Assembly (NCBI GenBank): GCA_030744435.1
Contig: JASLQO010000020.1
Coordinates: forward strand, 186,001-250,000
Source of the DNA: JASLQO01 sp002327525
GTDB taxonomy: Bacteria; Pseudomonadota; Gammaproteobacteria; Pseudomonadales; Azotimanducaceae
Length of the DNA: 64,000 nucleotides
Direction of reading: 5' to 3'
Part shown: piece by piece, positions 33,257-44,168 of the stretch
Position numbering within the stretch: the first letter of the stretch is position 1
Layout: each line of letters begins with the position of its first letter
Made by a program: the position numbers and the translations under genes
Notes under the pieces: generated by a model
Database searches by the model: none
What the model was told of the DNA's origin: nothing
The model's input: the letters and a program-made list of their open reading frames with translations, nothing else

Positions 33257-34126
33257 GTGAGCGAAGAATCCAGAGAAGAGCGCAAGCACTCCGCGGGCAC
33301 CGCCATCGAGGACGGACCCGTCGGGTTGCCTGCTGACACAAGTGGTGTCCCGGTGCTCGCCATCGTAGATGGTGAACCCGTGGCGCAGCTGCCCGTGGAT
33401 CTCTATATCCCGCCGGATGCGTTACAAGTTTTTCTGGAGACCTTCGAAGGGCCGCTGGATCTGCTGTTGTACCTCATCCGCCGCCAGAATCTCGACATCC
33501 TGGACATCAGCGTGGCGGAGATAACCGAACAGTACATGCGCTACATCGACCTGATGCAGTTCATGCAGCTCGAACTCGCGGGTGAGTATCTGGTGATGGC
33601 GGCCATGCTCGCGGAAATCAAATCGCGCCTGCTGCTACCGCGCCCGGAATCGGTGGACGACGAGGAAGATCCGCGTGGCGAGCTCATTCGACGCCTGCAG
33701 GAGTATGAGCAGATCAAGAGTGCGGCCCAGGGTATCACCGAACTACCGCGCTGGGAGCGCGACCTGTTCGCCGTGCATGTGCAGAAGCCGGAACTTGTAC
33801 GTCAGCGCGCGGATCCCGAGGTTGACCTGAGGGAGTTGATGGTCGCTTTTGCGAACGTGTTGCAGCGTGCGGAGCTTTTCGAGCATCACGCCGTGCATCT
33901 CGAGCCGCTGTCGGTTCGCGAGCGCATGAGCAACGTGTTGGCCGCTGTTAGCGAGGCGTCGGACTTCGTGCCGTTCGCCAAGCTCTTCACAGTAGAGGAG
34001 GGACGCCGGGGAGTGGTCGTGACTTTCCTGGCGATCATGGAACTGATTCGGGAGCAACTGTTGGATCTGGTGCAGAACGAGCCCTTTGCCCCCATCTATC
34101 TGCGTGCCGCGGGAGGGTCGGTATGA
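33257..34126 (+). CDS. scpA: Segregation and condensation protein A
   Basis: ScpA is the kleisin subunit that bridges SMC heads with ScpB in chromosome condensation. The 289-residue product has an N-terminal unstructured stretch of about 45 residues, then the kleisin signature FLETFEGPLDLLLYLIRRQN, DISVAEITEQYM, and a C-terminal winged helix (FTVEEGRRGVVVTFLAIMEL). The start is GTG at 33257; the frame upstream belongs to trpS's 3' end and is excluded. It overlaps scpB by four bases. No smc gene is in the window. Confidence 0.95.
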   Translation: MSEESREERKHSAGTAIEDGPVGLPADTSGVPVLAIVDGEPVAQLPVDLYIPPDALQVFLETFEGPLDLLLYLIRRQNLDILDISVAEITEQYMRYIDLMQFMQLELAGEYLVMAAMLAEIKSRLLLPRPESVDDEEDPRGELIRRLQEYEQIKSAAQGITELPRWERDLFAVHVQKPELVRQRADPEVDLRELMVAFANVLQRAELFEHHAVHLEPLSVRERMSNVLAAVSEASDFVPFAKLFTVEEGRRGVVVTFLAIMELIREQLLDLVQNEPFAPIYLRAAGGSV

Positions 34127-35001
34127 GCGAACTGGACCGAGGCGCGCTGGACATCCGTCATATTCGCAACATCGTGGATGCTGCACTGCTCGCAGCGGAC
34201 ACGCCTTTGACAGTCGAGCGGTTGGTGAAATTGTTCGCAGCCGGAGAGCTGCCGCCCGAGGAACCGCGCGCCGCGATCCGTGAAGCGCTGGCGAGCCTCG
34301 AGGCGGATTTGGAGATGCGTGGCTACGAACTCAAGCGTGTGGCGAGTGGATACCGCTATCAGGTACGCCAGGATCTGAGTCTCTGGGTCAGCCGTCTCTG
34401 GGAAGAAAGGCCACCGCGTTATTCACGTGCGCTGATGGAAACGCTGGCGCTGGTCGCATACAAACAACCCGTGACGCGAGGTGACATCGAACAGGTACGT
34501 GGTGTGAGCGTCTCGCAGAATATTATGCGCACTTTGCTCGAGCGTGGCTGGATACGAGTAGTAGGGGTACGTGAGGTACCTGGAAGGCCCTCCATGTACG
34601 GCACGACGAGGGCTTTTCTTGACTACTTCAATCTAAAGAGCCTGAGCGAACTGCCACCGCTCGATGAGATCAAGGCGTTGATCGAGCCATTGGTGGTAGA
34701 AGAGGAAGAACTGCCGTCCGCGGACGATTCGGCAACTGCGGACGAGCGACACGGAGATCTGCTCATCGAGGATGCGGCGCAGAGTGGCGATGGGGACGGC
34801 GGGGTTCAGGACGTCGTGGGTACGAATCCCGCGCTTCACAAGGATTCGGGAGAGTCGTCCATCGAAGTCTCCGTTACCGTGGACGAACAGGGGTCTCAAA
34901 TCGACTCCGTCGAGACCGAGGCGCAGGACCCGGGGGTCGTGGAGGCGGACGATCGTCCAAGCGCACAGGTGGTTCCGCTTCTTCCCAGTTCACAACGCTA
35001 G
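34123..35001 (+). CDS. scpB: Segregation and condensation protein B
   Basis: ScpB is a dimer of tandem winged-helix domains that binds ScpA. Residues 1-185 are the family core: IRNIVDAALLAADTPLTVERL, RVASGYRYQVR, ALMETLALVAYKQPVTRGDIEQVRG and GWIRVVG. Residues about 190-292 are an acidic, low-complexity tail rich in D, E and S that is absent from many shorter ScpB proteins (180-200 residues). It starts with an ATG overlapping scpA and is followed by rluB after seven bases. The order trpS-scpA-scpB-rluB is a conserved gammaproteobacterial arrangement. Confidence 0.95.
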   Translation: MSELDRGALDIRHIRNIVDAALLAADTPLTVERLVKLFAAGELPPEEPRAAIREALASLEADLEMRGYELKRVASGYRYQVRQDLSLWVSRLWEERPPRYSRALMETLALVAYKQPVTRGDIEQVRGVSVSQNIMRTLLERGWIRVVGVREVPGRPSMYGTTRAFLDYFNLKSLSELPPLDEIKALIEPLVVEEEELPSADDSATADERHGDLLIEDAAQSGDGDGGVQDVVGTNPALHKDSGESSIEVSVTVDEQGSQIDSVETEAQDPGVVEADDRPSAQVVPLLPSSQR

Positions 35002-35008
35002 CCAACTG

Positions 35009-35830
35009 ATGACTCCGGATGCCCCCAGGCTGCAGAAGTGGCTGGCCGGTCTCGGCTACGGATCGCGCCGCGAACTCGAGGCGTGGATCCGTGAAGGAAG
35101 AGTGGTGGTCAACGGCGAGCCCGCTCAGCTGGGTCAGCGCGTTTTCGAACGCGATCGTGTGGTGGTGGACGGTAAGCCGGTGCGGGGCTCGAATCGTGGT
35201 CAACGCTCTCGTGTGCTGGTGATGAACAAACCTGCGGGTGTCGTGTGCACGCGCAAGGATACGCAAGGCCGGCGCACCGTCTATGGCGATCTGCCGAGAC
35301 TCAAGTCGGGACGCTGGATCGGGATCGGCCGGCTGGATATCCAAACCGCGGGACTGCTGCTGCTCACGAACGACGGCGCGCTGGCGCACAAGATGATGCA
35401 TCCCTCGACGGGCCTCGACAGGGAGTACGCGGTGCGCGTGCGAGGCCGGTTGGAGGACTATGCGCTGGAGGTGTTGCGCGAGGGCGTGATGATCGATTCA
35501 CAGCTGCATCGTTTCAGTGATGTGCAGTACTATGACGGACGCGGGCACAACCACTGGTACCACGTGGTGCTGATGGAAGGAAAGAACCGGGAAGTACGCC
35601 GCCTGTTCGAGAGCGTGGGTGTTCCCGTGAGTCGCCTCAAGCGTGTTCGTTACGGTCCCGTACTCCTGCCCTCGCGGCTCGCCGCTGGCAAGGTGGCGGA
35701 ACTTGGCTACGAGGATCTGAAAGCCCTCTACAGGCTTCTGAAACTGCCGCTGAACGCCATACGGGATCCAGGCCGGAACAAACAGAAATCCCTGCTCATT
35801 CCCTATCCGCAACTGCGTTCCCGGAGCTAG
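35009..35830 (+). CDS. rluB: 23S rRNA pseudouridine synthase B family (RluB-like)
   Basis: The 273-residue product starts at ATG 35009. It has an N-terminal S4 domain (APRLQKWLAGLGYGSRRELEAWIREGRVVVNGE), then a RsuA-type catalytic domain with GRLDIQTAGLLLLTNDG, whose aspartate is the nucleophile, and GKNREVRRLFESVG. RluB makes pseudouridine at position 2605 of E. coli 23S rRNA. RluE and RluF are alternatives, but the position directly after scpB supports RluB. The frame continues upstream to 34772 inside scpB and was cut at the ATG by homology. Confidence 0.92.
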   Translation: MTPDAPRLQKWLAGLGYGSRRELEAWIREGRVVVNGEPAQLGQRVFERDRVVVDGKPVRGSNRGQRSRVLVMNKPAGVVCTRKDTQGRRTVYGDLPRLKSGRWIGIGRLDIQTAGLLLLTNDGALAHKMMHPSTGLDREYAVRVRGRLEDYALEVLREGVMIDSQLHRFSDVQYYDGRGHNHWYHVVLMEGKNREVRRLFESVGVPVSRLKRVRYGPVLLPSRLAAGKVAELGYEDLKALYRLLKLPLNAIRDPGRNKQKSLLIPYPQLRSRS

Positions 35831-35913
35831 GTCGCGGCACTCGGGTCGACGATAGGGGTGGTCACATCATCGCTATCTGGTACGGTCATCTTTTTGTAAT
35901 CCACGGAGACGCC

Positions 35914-36252
35914 ATGGCGCTCAATCGATACGTGACGGAACTGGGTATGGGTGCCGACCTACACGGGCGGGATCAGACCAAGGCCGCGCGACGGGCCGTG
36001 TCGGACGCCGTTCGCCACTCAAGCCTCAATTTCTTCGGTGTGCTGGACAAATCGCCGCATGACATGAAGGTCACGGTGCGACTCGGTGTGCCCGATCCGC
36101 AAGGCGTGGATACGGCAGCGGTGGCGGCGGAACTGCCCTACGGCGAAGTGCGGGTGGAAGTCGTGCAAGGTGGTCTGGACGTTGCGGCCGAACAGGACGG
36201 CGACGGCATTACCATTGCCAATGCCGCCGTCATGGTGTCATTCGAAGACTAG
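35914..36252 (+). CDS. Lin0512-family protein of unknown function
   Basis: The 112-residue product matches the Lin0512 family in length and pattern: NRYVTELGMGADLHGRDQTKAARRAV, then SLNFFGVLDKS and VRLGVPDPQGVD. The family is about 110-120 residues and has no known function. A good ribosome-binding site (GGAG) lies seven bases before the ATG. No signal peptide or membrane segment is visible, so it should be cytosolic. It is separated by 83 bases from rluB and is convergent with yciK. Confidence 0.88.
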   Translation: MALNRYVTELGMGADLHGRDQTKAARRAVSDAVRHSSLNFFGVLDKSPHDMKVTVRLGVPDPQGVDTAAVAAELPYGEVRVEVVQGGLDVAAEQDGDGITIANAAVMVSFED

Positions 36253-36309
36253 TGCCGCTACGAATGTCGACGCGCCGGGTGGGGACGCGCTCTGGTACTA
36301 ACCGCTCCG

Positions 36310-37122
36310 CTAATCTGGCGAGGTCCAGCTTCGGCAGTCGAACTGTTTGCCTGTGACGCCACGGCTGGCATCGCTCATCAGGTACAGATAGAGATCCATG
36401 TGTGCCTCGCCCGGGGGGACGCTTGAGGGGTCCTCCGCCGGATATGCACTCGCACGCATGGCGGTGCGGGTGCCGCCGGGGTTGACGCTGTTCACCCGCA
36501 CGATGCCGGCATGCTCGGTCTCATCAGACAGTACCTGCGTCAATCCCTCCAGAGCGAACTTCGATACCGCATAGGCTCCCCAGTACGCCCGCCCCTGGCG
36601 GCCGACCGAGGATGATGTCATGAGGATGGACGCACTACCGCTGCGTTCCATCAGGGGCAGCAGGGCCTTTGTCAGGACGAAGGGAGCCTCCACGTTGACC
36701 GCCATCAGGCTTCGCCACTGATCGCGCGGGTAGTGCGCGATCGCGGCTCTTGGCCCCAGGGCCGAGGCGTTGTGCAGTACGCCGTGCAGCAAGCCGTAGG
36801 CATCGAGAATGGCGTCGTGCAGTGCTTGCGTGCTGTCATCGCTCAAGGCTTCGAGGTCGCAGGGTACGATGACGGGTGATGTTCCCGTATTTGCACTGAT
36901 CCAGTCGAACGCTGCCTCGAGTTTCGCGCGTGTACGGCCCAGTAGCACGACGTTGGCGCCGTGGGCGGCGAAGGTTTTCGCTGCCGTCAACCCGATGCCG
37001 GCCCCGGCGCCAGTTACGACGATGGTGCGTCCGTCGAGACAATCGGCAGGCGGTTGCCAGCGCCAGCCGACGCGCGCTTCTTCGAGCTCCGGATAGTGAA
37101 CCCGGTCAGGATTTGGTGGCAT
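36310..37122 (-). CDS. yciK: YciK-type short-chain dehydrogenase/reductase
   Basis: The 270-residue product is a classical short-chain dehydrogenase. The cofactor loop is TGAGAGIGLTAAKTF, followed by NASALGP (the NAG-like motif), a catalytic serine in SSSVGRQ and Y-x3-K in YAVSKFALEG. The N-terminus carries about 20 residues beyond most YciK proteins, and the C-terminus ends QFDCRSWTSPD. The physiological substrate of YciK is unknown. The start overlaps ubiG's stop by 17 bases. In Pseudomonas mupP lies between ubiG and yciK; here it does not. Confidence 0.88.
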   Translation of the reverse strand: MPPNPDRVHYPELEEARVGWRWQPPADCLDGRTIVVTGAGAGIGLTAAKTFAAHGANVVLLGRTRAKLEAAFDWISANTGTSPVIVPCDLEALSDDSTQALHDAILDAYGLLHGVLHNASALGPRAAIAHYPRDQWRSLMAVNVEAPFVLTKALLPLMERSGSASILMTSSSVGRQGRAYWGAYAVSKFALEGLTQVLSDETEHAGIVRVNSVNPGGTRTAMRASAYPAEDPSSVPPGEAHMDLYLYLMSDASRGVTGKQFDCRSWTSPD

Positions 37123-37804
37123 GGAGCAGGTAATTCACATCTAGATTTCGGGTGAGAGTGCACTGTCGGGTGATGGGGTTGTAGAACATACCGGCCATCC
37201 GGCGAACCCCGAGCCCCGCGTGACGGACGGCATGCGCGAGTTCGGAGGGGCGAATGAACTTGCTGTAGTTGTGGGTGCCGCGGGGTAACAGGTTGAGGAC
37301 GTATTCAGCGCCCAGCACCGCCAACGCGTAAGCCTTGGGATGGCGATTGATGGTGGAGAAGAATACGTGGCCACCCGGCACACATAGGTCCGCACAGGCC
37401 CGTACTACGGACGAGTAGTCTGGTACGTGTTCGATCATCTCGAGGCAGGTCACGGTGTGAAAGGCGCCGGGTCGTTCGGCGGCGAGCTGTTCCGGAGAAG
37501 ACTCCTGGTAGGTGATCTCGACACCGGACTCGAGTGCGTGCAGGCGTGCTACCGTCAGCGGGCTGGTTGCGAGATCTATGCCCGTGACCACCGCGCCTGT
37601 GCGGGCCATGCTCTCGCTCAGGATGCCGCCTCCGCAGCCGACGTCCACCACCTCGCCGGTGCCGAGATCGGCGTGTTCGCGGATGAACTGCAGCCGGGCT
37701 GGATTGATGTCGTGCAGCGCGCGGAAGTCACCCTCGGGATCCCACCAGCGATGGGCCAGGGCATCGAACTTGTCGATTTCCGCGCTGTCGACGTTGTCGC
37801 TCAA
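37106..37804 (-). CDS. ubiG: Ubiquinone biosynthesis O-methyltransferase UbiG
   Basis: UbiG makes both O-methylations in ubiquinone synthesis. The 232-residue product has NVDSAEIDKFDALAHRWWDP at the N-terminus, the SAM-binding motif I VVDVGCGGGILSESMA, EMIEHVPDYSSVV, and the lipid-binding region INRHPKAYALAVLGAEYVL. The start is TTG at 37804, overlapping the mtaD stop by four bases (TTGA). An ATG is not available at that end, and homologues begin just before NVDxxEIxKF. The order mtaD-ubiG-yciK on the strand opposite gyrA is conserved in gammaproteobacteria. Confidence 0.94.
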   Translation of the reverse strand: MSDNVDSAEIDKFDALAHRWWDPEGDFRALHDINPARLQFIREHADLGTGEVVDVGCGGGILSESMARTGAVVTGIDLATSPLTVARLHALESGVEITYQESSPEQLAAERPGAFHTVTCLEMIEHVPDYSSVVRACADLCVPGGHVFFSTINRHPKAYALAVLGAEYVLNLLPRGTHNYSKFIRPSELAHAVRHAGLGVRRMAGMFYNPITRQCTLTRNLDVNYLLHATKS

Positions 37805-39114
37805 CTCATCTTCTCCCGCCAGTGATTGGCGCGTTGCAGGGTATCGCGTAGATCGATGCTGGTGTGCTCCGCCCCTGTAAGCAAGCGCCGACCGGCAACC
37901 CAGACGTCGGTCACCGCGTGACCGGGTGCACCGTGCACGAGTGCACCCATAGGATCGTACACTGGTGCGAGGCCAGGTTTGGCCATGTCGATGGCGATGA
38001 GATCGGCGGCCTTGCCGGGCTCGATCGATCCGATGTCCGCTTCCAGCCCCAGCGTCTTTGCGCCGCCGAGGGTTAGCATGTGCAGCATGCTCGCGGCGTC
38101 GCCGTTGGCGGCATCCCGAGCCTGGTATTTCAACAGCAGTGCCGCGAGGCGTGCCTCGGCAAAGAGATCGAGGCCGTTGTTGGAGGCGGCGCCGTCGGTG
38201 CCGAGACTCAGCTCCACACCGTGCTGGCGAAGTTTGTGGGTGGGACACAGGCCGCTCGCCAGTTTGAAATTGGAGTGCGGACAGTGCACCACGTGCACGC
38301 CGCGCTCGGCGATGAGTGCGATTTCAGACTCGCTTAGCGTCGTCATGTGCACGGCCTGCAGGGAAGGGCAAAGCATGCCTATGTCGGCGAGTTCCTCCAC
38401 CCACGAATGGCCGATCCGGACTTCCGCGTCCTCTACCTCTGTACGGTTTTCGTGCAGATGGATCTGGATCTGTGCCTGCAGCTCTTCTGCGTACATCAGG
38501 GTTTTTTCCAGATCCTCGCGTGCAGCGGTGTAGGCGCTGTGCGGACCGAAGGCGATGTGCACGAACTCGCTTGCGCGCCAGTCGTCGTGGAGCGCAAGGC
38601 CCTTGTGCAGGGCGTCCTCGGCGCTGCTGCTCCAGGCGTTCTCGAAGCGCACGATGGGAAATGCCAGCTGCGCCCGCACCCCGGCCTCGGCCGCCACCTG
38701 GGCCGCGGTCTCGGGATAGAAATACATGTCGGCGAAACAGGTCGTACCGCTCCTGATCATCTCGGCGATGGCGAGCCGGGTGCCATCCGCGACGAAATCT
38801 GAATTCATGAAACGCGCTTCCATCGGCCAGATGTGATCGGCGAGCCAGCCCTGCAGTGGCAGGTCTTCCGCTGAGCCGCGCAACAAGGTCATGGCTGCGT
38901 GACCGTGTGTGTTTACCAGTCCGGGCATGAGCAGGTGTTCGCCAAGGTCTATTCGCTCATCCGGTTGCCAAGCCGAAGTGAGGTCGGTATGCGGGCCCAC
39001 GGCTGCGATGCGTCCGTTGAGTACGGCGACGGCTCCATGCTCGATGACACGGTTTTCGGGTGCGATGGGCAGCAACCAGCGGCCGCTGATGAGAAGGTCA
39101 CAGAATTCAGGCAT
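37801..39114 (-). CDS. mtaD: 5'-methylthioadenosine/S-adenosylhomocysteine deaminase (TRZ/ATZ amidohydrolase)
   Basis: The 437-residue amidohydrolase has the metal motif GLVNTHGHAAMTLLRG, the HxxE region HLHENRTEVEDAE, and later VHCPHSNFKLASGL and LGTDGAASNNGLDL with the catalytic histidine and aspartate. The family converts methylthioadenosine to methylthioinosine and S-adenosylhomocysteine to S-inosylhomocysteine. In Pseudomonas this gene is next to ubiG and upstream of gyrA, as here, and mtnA follows in some species but not here. The start ATG at 39114 fits the family. Confidence 0.9.
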   Translation of the reverse strand: MPEFCDLLISGRWLLPIAPENRVIEHGAVAVLNGRIAAVGPHTDLTSAWQPDERIDLGEHLLMPGLVNTHGHAAMTLLRGSAEDLPLQGWLADHIWPMEARFMNSDFVADGTRLAIAEMIRSGTTCFADMYFYPETAAQVAAEAGVRAQLAFPIVRFENAWSSSAEDALHKGLALHDDWRASEFVHIAFGPHSAYTAAREDLEKTLMYAEELQAQIQIHLHENRTEVEDAEVRIGHSWVEELADIGMLCPSLQAVHMTTLSESEIALIAERGVHVVHCPHSNFKLASGLCPTHKLRQHGVELSLGTDGAASNNGLDLFAEARLAALLLKYQARDAANGDAASMLHMLTLGGAKTLGLEADIGSIEPGKAADLIAIDMAKPGLAPVYDPMGALVHGAPGHAVTDVWVAGRRLLTGAEHTSIDLRDTLQRANHWREKMS

Positions 39115-39265
39115 CGAGGGATTATAAGCCCTGCGCCCGCACTGACGTAGTACCTTCGACCGGTAAGGTGCTTGCGGTATCTATTGGTCTCACAGACGGG
39201 CCTGGGTTCGCGTGACTTTTATCCTTCACACGAGCCCGATAAGCAGCCTTTTGCCACCCTTTCCA

Positions 39266-39274
39266 TGCTAAAAT
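39266..39274 (+). promoter_or_regulatory. Possible extended -10 promoter of gyrA
   Basis: TGCTAAAAT fits the extended -10 form TGnTAnnnT and lies 48 bases before the gyrA ATG. No good -35 is seen. The 208-base gap between mtaD and gyrA otherwise shows nothing definite. Confidence 0.35.
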
Positions 39275-39322
39275 TAGACGCTTTTCACGTGCGTATTATT
39301 ATGATTGATTTGAGCGGCGCTC

Positions 39323-41971
<2,649 letters not shown>

Positions 41972-41973
41972 TC

Positions 41974-43071
41974 ATGGGCACGCACAGATCTTTTAATTTT
42001 TCCGCTGGTCCGGCCGCGTTGCCGACCGAAGTGCTTGAGGAGGCACGCGCGGAGCTGCTCGACTACCGTGGAACCGGAATGTCGGTGATGGAAATGAGTC
42101 ACCGCAGCGCTGAGTTCATTGAGATCGCGGAGCGCGCGGAGGCCGACTTCCGCGACCTGTTGTCCATCTCCGAAGATTACGCGGTGTTGTTCCTGCAAGG
42201 TGGTGCGACCCTACAGTTCGCGGCCGTCCCGCTGAACCTGCTCGGTTCGAGGACGACGGCCGACTACGTGAACACGGGGTCCTGGTCGAAAAAGGCCATC
42301 ACGGAGGCGCGCGGCTATTGTGAAGTGAACGTGGTCGGCTCTTCGGAGGGGTCGAACTTCGATCGCATACCGGATCCCGCCCAGTGGCAGCTGTCACCGG
42401 ATGCCGCCTACCTGCACCTCTGCTCCAACGAAACCATCGGTGGTGTGCAGTTTCATGAGTTTCCCAGTGTGTCTGCGGTGCCAGCGCCGCTGGTTTGCGA
42501 CATGTCGTCCGACATATTGTCACGATCCATAGACGTATCGCGCTTCGGTGTTATTTACGCGGGCGCCCAGAAGAATATAGGTCCCGCCGGTCTGACCGTG
42601 GTGATCGTTCGTCGCGACCTGCTCGGCCGGGCTCGCCCCGAGACACCGTCCATGCTCGATTACAGCGTGCACGCGGAAGCGGGTTCCATGTCCAATACAC
42701 CGCCTACATATGCCTGGTATCTGGCGGGGCTGGTGTTCGCCTGGATGAAGCGCCAGGGCGGCCTCGCTGCCATCGCCGAACGCAACGCCCGGAAGGCCGC
42801 CACACTGTACACTGCTATCGAGAGCAGCAACTTCTTCCGGGCGCCGGTGGCGATCGCCGACCGCTCGCACATGAATGTGCCGTTCACGCTGCCGGATCCG
42901 CAGCTGGATGCCGCATTTCTCGAGGGCGCGAAGGTGCGGGGGCTGGTCAACCTCAAGGGTCACCGTAGCGTGGGCGGCATGCGCGCGAGCATTTACAACG
43001 CGGTGGAACAGCATGCGGTGGACAACCTGGTCGAATACATGGCCGAATTCGAGCAAGAGTACGGATCTTGA
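41974..43071 (+). CDS. serC: Phosphoserine aminotransferase
   Basis: SerC makes phosphoserine from phosphohydroxypyruvate and glutamate, and acts in PLP synthesis on 4-phosphohydroxythreonine. The 365-residue product has FNFSAGPAALPTEVLEEAR, GTGMSVMEMSHRS, LFLQGGATLQFAAVP, the PLP lysine in YAGAQKNIGPAG and MNVPFTL near the C-terminus. It follows gyrA after two bases and overlaps pheA by four. The order gyrA-serC-pheA-hisC-tyrA is characteristic of Pseudomonas-type gammaproteobacteria. Confidence 0.96.
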   Translation: MGTHRSFNFSAGPAALPTEVLEEARAELLDYRGTGMSVMEMSHRSAEFIEIAERAEADFRDLLSISEDYAVLFLQGGATLQFAAVPLNLLGSRTTADYVNTGSWSKKAITEARGYCEVNVVGSSEGSNFDRIPDPAQWQLSPDAAYLHLCSNETIGGVQFHEFPSVSAVPAPLVCDMSSDILSRSIDVSRFGVIYAGAQKNIGPAGLTVVIVRRDLLGRARPETPSMLDYSVHAEAGSMSNTPPTYAWYLAGLVFAWMKRQGGLAAIAERNARKAATLYTAIESSNFFRAPVAIADRSHMNVPFTLPDPQLDAAFLEGAKVRGLVNLKGHRSVGGMRASIYNAVEQHAVDNLVEYMAEFEQEYGS

Positions 43072-44168
43072 CGAGGGAAGACACAGCGCTGGAGCCGATA
43101 CGCACGCGCATCGATGCCATCGATGAGGAGCTGCAGAAGCTCCTCAACGAACGGGCGTCGCTGGCACTCGATGTCGGCAAGATCAAGCAGGCCACTCCCG
43201 GAGACGAGGTACCGGTATTCTATCGCCCTGAGCGCGAGGCACAGATTCTCACCAGGCTGAAAGAGCGCAATGCGGGACCTTTGTCGGATAACGACATGGC
43301 GCACCTGTTCCGCGAGATCATCTCCTGTTGCCTGAATCTCGAGCAGCCGCTGACCATCGCTTACCTGGGACCCTCAGGAACCTACACCGAAGCTGCGGCC
43401 ATCAAGCAGTTTGGGCACTTTGCGTCTATGCGCTCGCTCACCGCCATTGACGAAGTATTCCGTGAAGTGGAGTCGGACAACGCCCACTACGGCGTGGTGC
43501 CGGTGGAGAACTCCACCGAAGGCATGGTCAATCACACACTCGACTGTTTCATCGGCTGCTCCCCCGACCTGCGCATTTGTGCGGAGGTGGAACTGGCCAT
43601 CCATCACGCATTTCTTCTAAACGTGCACCACGAGGGCGAGATTCGTGAAATCGTCTCCCATTCGCAATCCCTGGCCCAGTGCAGGCGCTGGCTGGATGCC
43701 AACTACCCGGGCGTGTCCCGCCGTGACTGTGCGTCCAATTCGGAAGCAGCCCGGGAAGCGGCGGCGGATCCTGCCATTGCCGCGGTAGCCGGTGCAACGG
43801 CTGCAGAGCGGCATGGGCTGAGGGTGGCGGCGGCCAACATCGAGGATCAGGCGTACAACAAGACCCGCTTTCTGGTCGTCGGTAAGCAATACGTGGGTCA
43901 TTCTGGGCGTGACAAGACGTCTCTGCTGGTCTCCACCCGCAACGAACCCGGCGCCCTGTTCCGGGTGCTGGGGCCGTTCCACAAGCACGAAATCAGCCTC
44001 ACGCGCATCGAAACCCGCCCGGCCCGCTCCGGTGACTGGTCGTATGTGTTTTTCATCGACTTCCACGGCCATCAGGGTGACGAATCGGTGGGCAAGGTGT
44101 TGGAGGAAATAGGTGAGGTCGCACTCGAGGTGCGTACGCTGGGATCGTACCCACAGGCGGTGATATGA
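43068..44168 (+). CDS. pheA: Bifunctional chorismate mutase/prephenate dehydratase (P-protein)
   Basis: PheA converts chorismate to prephenate and then to phenylpyruvate for phenylalanine synthesis. The 366-residue product has an AroQ-type mutase domain at residues 5-95 (LEPIRTRIDAIDEELQKLLN), a dehydratase domain (YLGPSGTYTEAAA, GVVPVENSTEGMVN, NKTRFLVVG) and a C-terminal ACT domain (KTSLLVSTRNEPGALFRVLG) with the ESRP-like IETRPARSGDW for phenylalanine binding. The start is TTG at 43068, overlapping the serC stop. The stop overlaps hisC by four bases. Confidence 0.95.
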   Translation: MTREDTALEPIRTRIDAIDEELQKLLNERASLALDVGKIKQATPGDEVPVFYRPEREAQILTRLKERNAGPLSDNDMAHLFREIISCCLNLEQPLTIAYLGPSGTYTEAAAIKQFGHFASMRSLTAIDEVFREVESDNAHYGVVPVENSTEGMVNHTLDCFIGCSPDLRICAEVELAIHHAFLLNVHHEGEIREIVSHSQSLAQCRRWLDANYPGVSRRDCASNSEAAREAAADPAIAAVAGATAAERHGLRVAAANIEDQAYNKTRFLVVGKQYVGHSGRDKTSLLVSTRNEPGALFRVLGPFHKHEISLTRIETRPARSGDWSYVFFIDFHGHQGDESVGKVLEEIGEVALEVRTLGSYPQAVI

